Source of the DNA: an uncultured Clostridia bacterium
GTDB taxonomy: Bacteria > Bacillota > Clostridia > Christensenellales > Aristaeellaceae
Direction of reading: 5' to 3'
Assembly (NCBI GenBank): GCA_947167215.1
Contig: CAMVHE010000021.1
Span: 1-41,150, forward strand
Length of the DNA: 41,150 nucleotides
Every line of letters starts with the position of its first letter. Position 1 is the first letter of the stretch. Shown piece after piece: positions 17,585 through 24,141 of the stretch. The position numbers were made by a program, and so were the translations under genes. The notes below the pieces were generated by a model. That model was not told where the DNA came from and did not search any database. It saw only the letters and a list, made by a program, of their open reading frames with translations.

Positions 17585-17614
17585 ATTATAGGTACCTGTC
17601 TCAGACAAAAGCAA
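17585..17614 (-). promoter_or_regulatory. Promoter of the tat operon
   Basis: On the minus strand, TATAAT (17585-17590) follows TTGCTT (17609-17614) with 18 bases between. The bases just before the -10 (GTACC) resemble those at the divergent reductase promoter (GTACACC), and a matching palindrome lies upstream of both. Confidence 0.65.
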
Positions 17615-17637
17615 GCAACTTCTGTTTTAGTCTGCCG

Positions 17638-17652
17638 GCAACCAAAGGTTGC
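17638..17652. promoter_or_regulatory. Candidate LysR operator upstream of the tat promoter
   Basis: A perfect inverted repeat, GCAACC-N3-GGTTGC, is centred about 67 bases before the predicted tat start site. Read toward tatB it contains the same 14 bases, CAACCTTTGGTTGC, that precede the reductase promoter. It is not a strict T-N11-A LysR box. Binding is inference. Confidence 0.6.
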
Positions 17653-17668
17653 GCTGGTCCCAGTTGGT

Positions 17669-18565
17669 TCATTTTTCCTTGATATTCTGCCGAAAAAAAT
17701 GAACAAGGCCGGAAATCTGTACATCTTCCAGTTCATTCTTGCGGAATACCATCCGGATCTTTTTTTCCGGCATGCCCTGGTCCGTCAGAATCTCCCGAAC
17801 TGCAAAATCGTCTCCCAGGTTGAAATACGAGAAAAGATTGGTTGCAGCCATATATAAGCCCCCCTCTCGAACCAGCGGAAGAATTTGCAGTATATCCATC
17901 GAAGGCGAAACCTTACACTGGATATGCAGTTTCTTATGAACCACATATTTGTTGATATCCTGGTTGTAGTTCTTGGTCACCACCGGCATCAGGATAACCC
18001 GGTTCTCCATATCTTCCATTCTGAGCTTCCGCCTTTCTGCAAGCGGATCCTCGGAACGCATCAGGACAGAAACCGTGTCTTTCTTCAGAATAATCTCACC
18101 TATACGGGAATCCGTCATGCCGTCGTATGCTATTCCAAGATCATAGATGCCATTATGCAATCCCAGAAAGATCTCCTCCGGCGTTGCCACATTGATCCGC
18201 AGTTCCATATCCGGGTTTCTTCTTTTCCATTCCCGGATCAAAGGATATGTCAGGCTCTGCGTCATTCCCGTGCAGACGACAGAAAGCGTCTTCACCCGCT
18301 TTAGCCGGAAAACTTCCAAGTCTTTTTCTGCTTTTTCCACATCCTCCAGTATCTTCACTGCATGCCGGTACAGGCATTCCCCTTCCTGGGTAAATGCAAT
18401 GTTTCCCTTCTGGGAAATGAAGGTCTTTACTCCAAGCGTGCTTTCCAGGTTCCGGATGGATTTGGATATTGCCTGCCGGGAAATATATTGCCTTTCCGCC
18501 GCCTTGGTCATGCTCTGGCACTGATAAAATGCCACATAATTCTCAATTGCAGGCAGGTCTAGCAT
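17669..18565 (-). CDS. LysR-family transcriptional regulator
   Basis: This 298-residue regulator has the LysR N-terminal winged helix (MTKAAERQYISRQAISKSIRNLE, residues about 19-41, with LGVKTFISQ after it) and a two-lobed periplasmic-binding-protein-like effector domain from about 92. The ATG at 18565 follows TAGGAGG. It is encoded between the tat operon and the divergent reductase operon, and the same palindrome occurs near both promoters. The simplest reading is that it senses the reductase substrate, or a related small molecule, and activates both operons. The effector is unknown. Confidence 0.93.
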   Translation of the reverse strand: MLDLPAIENYVAFYQCQSMTKAAERQYISRQAISKSIRNLESTLGVKTFISQKGNIAFTQEGECLYRHAVKILEDVEKAEKDLEVFRLKRVKTLSVVCTGMTQSLTYPLIREWKRRNPDMELRINVATPEEIFLGLHNGIYDLGIAYDGMTDSRIGEIILKKDTVSVLMRSEDPLAERRKLRMEDMENRVILMPVVTKNYNQDINKYVVHKKLHIQCKVSPSMDILQILPLVREGGLYMAATNLFSYFNLGDDFAVREILTDQGMPEKKIRMVFRKNELEDVQISGLVHFFRQNIKEK

Positions 18566-18598
18566 TTTGTTTTTCCTCCTATATTTAATTCATTCTTA

Positions 18599-18627
18599 AT
18601 TTTATTCCTGACATTTTCTACTGTCAA
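18599..18627 (-). promoter_or_regulatory. Promoter of the lysR-type gene
   Basis: On the minus strand, TTGACA (18622-18627) and TAAAAT (18599-18604) are 17 bases apart, close to ideal. The -35 box overlaps the palindrome at 18625-18637, the arrangement expected for autorepression by a LysR protein bound there. Confidence 0.75.
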
Positions 18628-18638
18628 CCTTTGGTTGC
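18624..18638. promoter_or_regulatory. Candidate LysR operator upstream of the reductase promoter
   Basis: The inverted repeat CAACC-TTT-GGTTG (18625-18637) is centred about 65 bases before the predicted reductase start site, the classic position of a LysR recognition site. It overlaps the lysR-gene -35 box. The 14-base CAACCTTTGGTTGC is identical to the copy at 17638-17651 read toward tatB. Confidence 0.65.
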
Positions 18639-18659
18639 GGATATGAAAAGAAAGAGTTC

Positions 18660-18689
18660 TTTACATTACTTAATTCGTACACCTATAAT
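18660..18689 (+). promoter_or_regulatory. Promoter of the reductase operon
   Basis: TATAAT (18684-18689) is preceded by TTTACA (18660-18665) at 18 bases. An imperfect inverted repeat, ATTACTTAATT with AATTTAGGTAAT, spans the region around 18664-18698 and overlaps the promoter. A strong AAGGAGG (18706-18712) precedes the ATG by ten bases. Confidence 0.65.
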
Positions 18690-18722
18690 TTAGGTAATTT
18701 CAACAAAGGAGGTTGAACTTTT

Positions 18723-20504
18723 ATGGACATCAGTCGTCGTAATTTTCTCAAGGGATCCGCAATTGGAACGCTTGGTCTTGTAGCCTCCAGCGTAATCCCC
18801 AGTGTTGTTTCCTCTGCAGTTGCCGAAGAAAACAGTGACATTTCCTGGGACTATGAAGCCGATGTTGTCATCCTTGGTGCCGGCGGTGCCGGTCTGGTAG
18901 CCGGATTAAAGGCCGTGGAAGACGGTGCTTCAGTCATTCTCGTAGAAGCCAACTGGGAAGTCGGCGGCCATGCAGCTGTTTCCGGTGGCCTTCTGCATTC
19001 CGGCGCCGGCACTTCCGTACAGCAGCAGTATGAAATCGAAGACAGCCCCGACCAGTACTACATTGACCACACTGCTGACGGTGTCTATTCCCGTTATAAT
19101 GATCGTGAGTATGTACGCTCCGTCGCCGACTACATGGTCGAAGCATATGACTTTATTCAGGAAAAAGGCGTTATCCTGATTGAGCAGAAGCCGCAGTCTC
19201 TTGCCGGAAACGACCCGGATAAGATTCCGCGCCAGACCCGCGCCAATGCCGATATCGAAAAGTGGACCTACATTCCTTCCGGTCTGACCGCAGAAGAAGG
19301 CAGCAAGGCTTCCAACATGGGTATCGGCCTGACCCGTCCTCTGGAGAGAAGCCTGCGTGAAAGCGGAGCTCAGTTCATTATGAACTATCATATGGATAAG
19401 ATTTACCGTGCGGACAACAATACCGGACGCGTACTGGGCATCCAGGCCAGCTATACTCCCACCATTCTGCCCGGTGAAACTGAACCGTTAAAGGGTCTCT
19501 GGGACAATGGCAATATCGAATCCACCAAGGAAACCATCAATGTCAAGGCCAACAAGAGCGTCATCATCGCAACCGGCGGCCACAGCAGCAATGTGCGTTT
19601 CCGCACAATGTTTGACCCCCGTCAGACGATTGAATATGACGGCGTATCCGGTGAGCCCTTCTCCAAGCAGGATGCTTCCGGCGAACTCGCTGCCCTGGCC
19701 ATCGGTGCTTCCATGGGCACCCTTGCCAACAAGACCCAGGACGGCGGCGTTGACATTACACAGCCCCGTTATTTCGGCTGCCAGTATGGCTACACCAACC
19801 TCCGCTGGGAACCCACCAGCAAGATCTTCAAACTGGCCAGGGCTTCCGGCCTGACCTGCTCCAGCTATGAGGACATCATCCTCGTTAATGCACTGGGCAA
19901 GCGTTTTGCCAATGAGGACAATGCGCTCCTCGGCGGAAAGAATCCGCTCCAGTACACCGGCTACTTCCAGCAGGCACTCAGCAGTGTCATCGTCGATGAG
20001 GGTACCGGCCATGCAAGGCGCATCGGCGGACCGATCTGGGCTATCTTTGACCAGGCTGCCGTTGACAGGCGCGGATGGAGCCTCACCGACCAGGATGTGG
20101 ATCGCGAAGATGGACGTTTCTTCAGCGGCAACACCATTGAAGAACTCGCCCAGAATATCGTGAACAAGTACTATGAGGACATCAAGATGGATCCGGCTGT
20201 CCTGGCAGAGACGATCCGCATGTACAATATGTGCGTAGAAGTCGGCGCCGATCCTGCCTTCGGAAAGACTTCCCTCGAGTACAAGATCGAGCAGGGACCG
20301 TTCTATGCAGCCTGGGCAACCCCCTGTCTGCATGACTGCTGCTCTGGCCTCCGTGTTACCAGCGAAATGCAGGTTGTTGACTATGAAGGCAATGGCATTC
20401 CTGGCCTCTATGCCATCGGCGAATCTTCCGGCGGCATGCGTGTACATGGCTTTGGCCGTGTTCTTACCAGCGCCTACATCGGCGGCAAGTTTGCTGCAAA
20501 ATAA
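18723..20504 (+). CDS. Tat-exported FAD reductase (fumarate reductase/urocanate reductase family)
   Basis: This 593-residue flavoprotein has a twin-arginine signal (SRRNFLKG, residues 4-11) and a probable cleavage after AVA at 34. The FAD_binding_2 fold follows, with the dinucleotide motif GAGGAG at 52-57, the acidic E75, GGHAAVSGG, and a C-terminal IPGLYAIGESSGG. H537 (in HDCCSG) and R573 or R579 lie where soluble fumarate reductases have their substrate-binding histidine and arginine. The surrounding HTMGG and GANR signatures of true fumarate reductases are changed, so the substrate is probably a different unsaturated or oxidised small molecule. There is no FMN or haem domain of its own; the next gene supplies both motifs. 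Family members of this kind act as terminal reductases outside the membrane. Substrate unknown. Confidence 0.9.
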   Translation: MDISRRNFLKGSAIGTLGLVASSVIPSVVSSAVAEENSDISWDYEADVVILGAGGAGLVAGLKAVEDGASVILVEANWEVGGHAAVSGGLLHSGAGTSVQQQYEIEDSPDQYYIDHTADGVYSRYNDREYVRSVADYMVEAYDFIQEKGVILIEQKPQSLAGNDPDKIPRQTRANADIEKWTYIPSGLTAEEGSKASNMGIGLTRPLERSLRESGAQFIMNYHMDKIYRADNNTGRVLGIQASYTPTILPGETEPLKGLWDNGNIESTKETINVKANKSVIIATGGHSSNVRFRTMFDPRQTIEYDGVSGEPFSKQDASGELAALAIGASMGTLANKTQDGGVDITQPRYFGCQYGYTNLRWEPTSKIFKLARASGLTCSSYEDIILVNALGKRFANEDNALLGGKNPLQYTGYFQQALSSVIVDEGTGHARRIGGPIWAIFDQAAVDRRGWSLTDQDVDREDGRFFSGNTIEELAQNIVNKYYEDIKMDPAVLAETIRMYNMCVEVGADPAFGKTSLEYKIEQGPFYAAWATPCLHDCCSGLRVTSEMQVVDYEGNGIPGLYAIGESSGGMRVHGFGRVLTSAYIGGKFAAK

Positions 20505-20529
20505 AGTATCCTTTTAATTCTTTAAGAAC

Positions 20530-20555
20530 GGACAACAGTTAAAAGACTGTTGTCC
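20530..20555 (+). terminator. Hairpin between reductase and FMN/haem protein genes
   Basis: A perfect nine-pair stem (GGACAACAG with CTGTTGTCC, eight-base loop) is followed by TGTTCTTCT rather than a pure T-run. It probably acts as a partial terminator or mRNA stabiliser, giving more reductase than partner transcript. Confidence 0.6.
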
Positions 20556-20582
20556 TGTTCTTCTCTGTCTGAGGTGATATCA

Positions 20583-21125
20583 ATGCGCAAAATTGGTTTT
20601 CTTCTTTTTCTTGTTATGCTGCTGACGGCAGTCACGGCTTTCGCCACTCCCGAAATGAGCCCCGACGGCAGGAGCTGCTATGCTCCCGGCTGTCACCAGT
20701 GGGGCGAAGTTGACAGAGAACTGAAGGAGATTCTGGAAGCACTCGGAGATACCATCGATGATCCCGATCCTTCCAAAATCATCGTGAAGTACAATGAAAA
20801 AGAAATGGAAAATATTCCTGTGGAAGTGCAATATACTCCCGGTGATTATACTGTTGAAGAAAAAGGAATGGAACCCCTCTCCGTAACCCTGACTTTTGAT
20901 GAAACCACCATAACCCAGATTCTTTTCCAGGGAGAACACGAAACTCCGTCAATCGGAGGAGTTGCCGCAAAGAATACCGCAAAGGCAATCATGCTCGCCC
21001 AAAGTGCTGACGTTGATACCGTATCTGGTGCTACCAAAACCAGCGGCGCGCTTATCCGTGCGGCCAAGAACTGCATTCTTCTTGCCCGCGGGGAAGAGAT
21101 TCCTGTTGAAGAGCCTGCAAAATAA
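20583..21125 (+). CDS. Secreted FMN-binding protein with CX4CH haem motif
   Basis: This 180-residue protein has a Sec signal peptide (hydrophobic core to about 18, cleavage likely after AFA at 21). It has a short N-terminal region with C32-x4-C37-H38 (SCYAPGCHQW), a c-type haem motif known from cytochrome c3 proteins. The C-terminal FMN-binding domain contains VSGATKTSG (147-155), the ApbE-type flavinylation signature, with T153 the expected FMN attachment site. It is therefore a candidate single-haem, single-FMN electron carrier between the membrane and the FAD reductase. GAGGTGAT precedes the ATG at 20583; an open extension upstream runs into the hairpin and has no homology. The flavin transferase ApbE is not in this window. 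Haem attachment is inference, supported by the ResBC genes downstream. Confidence 0.82.
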   Translation: MRKIGFLLFLVMLLTAVTAFATPEMSPDGRSCYAPGCHQWGEVDRELKEILEALGDTIDDPDPSKIIVKYNEKEMENIPVEVQYTPGDYTVEEKGMEPLSVTLTFDETTITQILFQGEHETPSIGGVAAKNTAKAIMLAQSADVDTVSGATKTSGALIRAAKNCILLARGEEIPVEEPAK

Positions 21126-21138
21126 CACTGCAAATAAT

Positions 21139-21170
21139 GCCATAGAGCGATTTTCCTCTATGGCTTTTTT
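21139..21170 (+). terminator. Intrinsic terminator or attenuator after the FMN/haem gene
   Basis: GCCATAGAG (21139-21147) pairs perfectly with CTCTATGGC (21156-21164) and six T residues follow. It lies just 15 bases before the next gene, so it probably lets only part of the transcription continue into the maturation genes. Confidence 0.8.
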
Positions 21171-21184
21171 CAAGAGAGACAATT

Positions 21185-22033
21185 ATGGAAACAAAAGAAC
21201 TGCAACTAAGCATCTCCATCCCTTTCTCCTATACTAATAAAATGGATGAACTGTCCGGAATAACGTTGATCCGCCGCCCTGAGAGAACCCTTGTCTATCA
21301 TTACGTTCGGGCCTTGTGCAGGGAAATTGAAAGCCTCGCCGGTGATCTGGACGAAGTATCGCTGTGTGCCATTCGGTTTATCGGCGGAAACATTCATTTC
21401 CTATGGAAGGATGATCTGGAAAAAATCATGACCACCCTTTCCCGCGTTTTCCGTTTTTCCGACAACATTGAAATCGTATCGTATGCCGAGCCCGGACAGA
21501 TGACTTCCGGCCCGTGCAGCGTCCTTCAGGCTTTCCATTTTTCCCAGATTCTTTCCATTCCCACCTATGATCACAATGAAAGCAGAATCGCGGGAATTGC
21601 TTTCAAGGCTTTAAATTCCCTCGATTTTTATACAGGAAAAAACATTCCGATCTTTGGCCTCCGTACTTCCCTTGGTCTGGTAGAAAGAACCCAGGAACAG
21701 TGGGATCTGGAACTGCAGGGAATCCGGGAACTGAAACCGGAGGTCATCGAATTCACATTACCCAGCGTCCCCCAGAACGCTTCTCTGATGCGTTCCTTCC
21801 TGGAGAGCCTTCTGGATATCGGTTATTCCGAGGTTTCTTCCAACATTTACTCTCTGGGAAGAAAGCCCGTATTCCAGTATTCGCGCACTGGAGAATATCT
21901 TGGCGCAGGCCTTGACAACTTCACGCGTTTTGACGGCTATCTGACGCATACCACATCCAACATTCAGCAGTATATTGACAATTCTCCCCAATTTGAAAAA
22001 ATCCTTCAGAGTGCAGAACAATATGATACATAA
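21185..22033 (+). CDS. HemW/HemN-like protein lacking the Fe-S cysteines
   Basis: This 282-residue protein aligns along its length with the radical SAM enzymes HemN/HemW. LSISIPFSYTNKMDELSG sits where HIPFCxxxCxYC should be, IRFIGGNIHFL matches FFGGGTPSLL, and IEIVSYAEPGQMT matches EITxEANPGTLT. The stretch FGLRTSLGLVERTQEQWDL matches the GLPGQTxExW region, and the end, GEYLGAGLDNFTRFDGYLT, matches the HemW C-terminus. No cysteine lies near the N-terminus (only C45, C61 and C111), so it cannot hold the SAM-binding [4Fe-4S] cluster in the usual way. HemW is a haem chaperone rather than an oxidase. With a CX4CH protein upstream and ResBC overlapping downstream, a haem-handling role is the natural guess. 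It overlaps resB by eleven bases. Confidence 0.72.
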   Translation: METKELQLSISIPFSYTNKMDELSGITLIRRPERTLVYHYVRALCREIESLAGDLDEVSLCAIRFIGGNIHFLWKDDLEKIMTTLSRVFRFSDNIEIVSYAEPGQMTSGPCSVLQAFHFSQILSIPTYDHNESRIAGIAFKALNSLDFYTGKNIPIFGLRTSLGLVERTQEQWDLELQGIRELKPEVIEFTLPSVPQNASLMRSFLESLLDIGYSEVSSNIYSLGRKPVFQYSRTGEYLGAGLDNFTRFDGYLTHTTSNIQQYIDNSPQFEKILQSAEQYDT

Positions 22034-22949
22034 GATATTCCGTTTTCTCTCCAGCATGCGGTTTGCAGTTATTCTGCTCATTGCCTGTGCACTGGTGCTT
22101 GGCATTCATTCCCTGGTGGCTTCAACCCCCGTAACCGAATTTCTGCCCGCAAGAATTCTTTTTCTACTTCTTTTCATCAGTTTGTTTTCCTGTGTTGTAA
22201 AGCAGGTACTTCTTTTCCGGAAAATCCCCGCTTCCCGCAGGCTTTATCATTTATGCATCATCGCCCTGCATGCAAGCATTCTCATGATCATGATCGGCTT
22301 TCTCATGAATGAGCTTCGTGGGTACAAGCGTTCCGTCTGGATCAGTGAAGAACAGGAAATCAACGTGCTGGAATCTCAGCTTCTGTCTCTGAACAGCAAT
22401 ATCCGGCTCACCTGGTCGAATCTTTCCCTGAACGGAGACGGTGAAATTGAGCATTGTGAAATCGGTCTTTCCTCCGGGCAGGACACCACCACCGTAACCC
22501 TCACTCATCCCGGCCGTCTCGGTTCAAACAAAGTCTATTACTCCAGTGCCGCTGACAGCGTACATATGACGCTCCATGCAGGGAATACGGATCAAACCGC
22601 TGAACTATATCAAAATGAGCCTTACCAGCTGGATAATCACAAAAGCATCATGCTGTACCGCTATCTGCCGTTTTATGATTCTTCTGCCAATGCAGTACAT
22701 TCCCCGGAAACCGGAAAGCCCGTCGTAGTTTTTTATTACGGAGAAGAGGCATCCCCTAAGCCAATGATCTCCTATCTTGATCAGGACTGTTCCCTGGAGG
22801 ATGGCATTTCCGCAGAATTTACGGCCCCGCAAATATGGTATTATCTTACCTTCAAATATGATCCCGGCATTCACCTGGTCATGCTCGGCGGGCTTATCCT
22901 GTGCCTGTCCACACTCCTCATTCCGTTTATAAGGGAGAAACACCTATGA
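22023..22949 (+). CDS. resB: ResB/Ccs1-like cytochrome c maturation protein
   Basis: This 308-residue protein has the ResB layout: two N-terminal helices (SMRFAVILLIACALVLGIHSL, then ARILFLLLFISLFSCVV), a third with histidines (LYHLCIIALHASILMIMIG), a large extracytoplasmic domain, and a final helix starting KYDPGIHLVMLGG, a typical ResB ending. It is shorter than the usual 450-550 residues, mostly in the outer domain. With ResC it exports haem and attaches it to cysteines of apocytochromes (system II). The ATG at 22023 overlaps the HemW-like gene, and its own stop overlaps resC by four bases. Confidence 0.82.
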   Translation: MIHKIFRFLSSMRFAVILLIACALVLGIHSLVASTPVTEFLPARILFLLLFISLFSCVVKQVLLFRKIPASRRLYHLCIIALHASILMIMIGFLMNELRGYKRSVWISEEQEINVLESQLLSLNSNIRLTWSNLSLNGDGEIEHCEIGLSSGQDTTTVTLTHPGRLGSNKVYYSSAADSVHMTLHAGNTDQTAELYQNEPYQLDNHKSIMLYRYLPFYDSSANAVHSPETGKPVVVFYYGEEASPKPMISYLDQDCSLEDGISAEFTAPQIWYYLTFKYDPGIHLVMLGGLILCLSTLLIPFIREKHL

Positions 22950-23710
22950 GCGTTCTCATTCTCGCTGACGCAGTCTGCGCACTTGTTCTTCTGGTTCTTT
23001 CCTGCTTTTTTTACTGGAAAAAGAACGTTTCCCCTGCAGGAAAGATGACCTTCATTTCCACGCTCCTTCTGATCCTCGCGCTGGTTTTGAGGGCCATATA
23101 TCTGCGCAGGCTTCCCCTGACATCCGGTGCGGATTTCATTCTCTGGTTCTGCTCCGTCACCATGTTTTTCTCCTGCATTGCTTCTTACCGGAGGGATTCC
23201 GATACCAGCTTTTATCTCTGCATCATTTCTTCCATCTTGATGCTGATCATGCTCCTCCTGATGTCCTCCCAGCTGGCATCCTCCCCGGCTCTTTCTCCCC
23301 TGTTGAAGAGTCCCTTGCTCGTCGTTCATGTGCTTTTTGCTGTAATTGCCTATTCGCTCTTTGCATTCAGCGCAGCCGTGAGCGCCATTTCGCTCAAGAA
23401 GAAAGAAACCGGCCGTCTCCTTTTTGTTGTCCGGCTTGTCCGCTTCGGCTTCATCACTCTGACGCTTACCATTGTTCTCGGCGCGGTATGGGCAGAAGAG
23501 GCATGGGGCAGCTACTGGAGCTGGGACCCGAAGGAAACATGGGCACTGATTACCTGGCTGATTTATGCCTTTATCCTTCACCAGTACAAAAGGATTAAGG
23601 AGAAAAATGTTCACATCCTTGTACTGGCCGGGTTTGCCGTCTCCATCTTTACTTTCCTCGGCGTCAATTATCTCCTGCCGGGGCTGCACACGTATGCCAA
23701 TGCAAACTGA
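22946..23710 (+). CDS. resC: ResC/CcsA-like cytochrome c maturation protein
   Basis: This 254-residue multi-helix membrane protein has the tryptophan-rich haem-handling motif WGSYWSWDPKETWALITW (near residue 190), the hallmark of the CcmF/CcsA family. A conserved histidine precedes it in VHVLFAVIAYSLFAFSA, and the C-terminus contains FLGVNYLLPGLHTYAN, close to the family ending. The ATG at 22946 overlaps the resB stop codon. Specialised CcsA relatives are known to serve single unusual haem motifs, so a dedicated pair for the CX4CH protein upstream is reasonable. A wider role for other cytochromes in this genome cannot be excluded. Confidence 0.9.
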   Translation: MSVLILADAVCALVLLVLSCFFYWKKNVSPAGKMTFISTLLLILALVLRAIYLRRLPLTSGADFILWFCSVTMFFSCIASYRRDSDTSFYLCIISSILMLIMLLLMSSQLASSPALSPLLKSPLLVVHVLFAVIAYSLFAFSAAVSAISLKKKETGRLLFVVRLVRFGFITLTLTIVLGAVWAEEAWGSYWSWDPKETWALITWLIYAFILHQYKRIKEKNVHILVLAGFAVSIFTFLGVNYLLPGLHTYANAN

Positions 23711-23867
23711 AGTCCGGGTTTTCCGTTACTGAAGTGCTTTTCTTGCCAGCATGGCTTATGCGGCGGAATGGTCCGAATAAAGGCCTCGGCCTCCGCACTT
23801 TCCCCCACTCGTACCATTCAGGCATACCATACCCTGTCCGGATCCAGTTAATATCCCTGTAACAGAC

Positions 23868-23905
23868 AGAGGACCGATCCAATCCGATCGATCCTCTTTA
23901 TGTTT
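23868..23905 (+). terminator. Terminator of the reductase/resBC operon
   Basis: AGAGGA and CGATC pair with GATCG and TCCTCT (one internal mismatch) around a short loop, followed by TTATGTTTT. It closes the plus-strand operon. Confidence 0.65.
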
Positions 23906-24024
23906 TGCAAAGAAACAGCTGAAAATCTTTGGATGCAGTTCTGCCCTCCCGGCTTATTCTGAGGCAGAGTGCCCCCTCACGAACTCCGAAGTATATTTCC
24001 GGTCTCTGATCTGTCTCCGCATAT

Positions 24025-24054
24025 GAAAAAAGCATCCCGGATTATTCCAGGATG
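24025..24054 (-). terminator. Terminator of the MBL-fold hydrolase gene
   Basis: On the minus strand CATCCTGGA and TCCGGGATG form a nine-pair stem with one wobble and an ATAA loop, followed by CTTTTTT. It lies about 90 bases past the stop codon. Confidence 0.75.
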
Positions 24055-24141
24055 TCTACGTCCCAAAGTGGAAACTGCACGTCTTCCATCCGATGATCTT
24101 TTCCCATCCCTGACCGGAAGCCTTACGGACTACTGTCCGGA

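Larger units (their letters stand above)
23711..24141. other. Intergenic region between converging operons
   Basis: The gap holds the terminator of the resBC operon (23868-23905) and, on the other strand, that of the metallo-beta-lactamase-fold gene (24025-24054). I see no gene, RNA or repeat in the remainder. Confidence 0.6.

Noticed and set aside
18723-20504. Assignment as a true fumarate reductase
   Set aside because: The fold matches, but the HTMGG and GANR-type active-site signatures are altered, so the substrate should be left open.
21185-22033. Annotation as coproporphyrinogen dehydrogenase (HemN)
   Set aside because: Without the CxxxCxxC cluster it cannot be a working radical SAM enzyme; only the HemN/HemW fold is supported.
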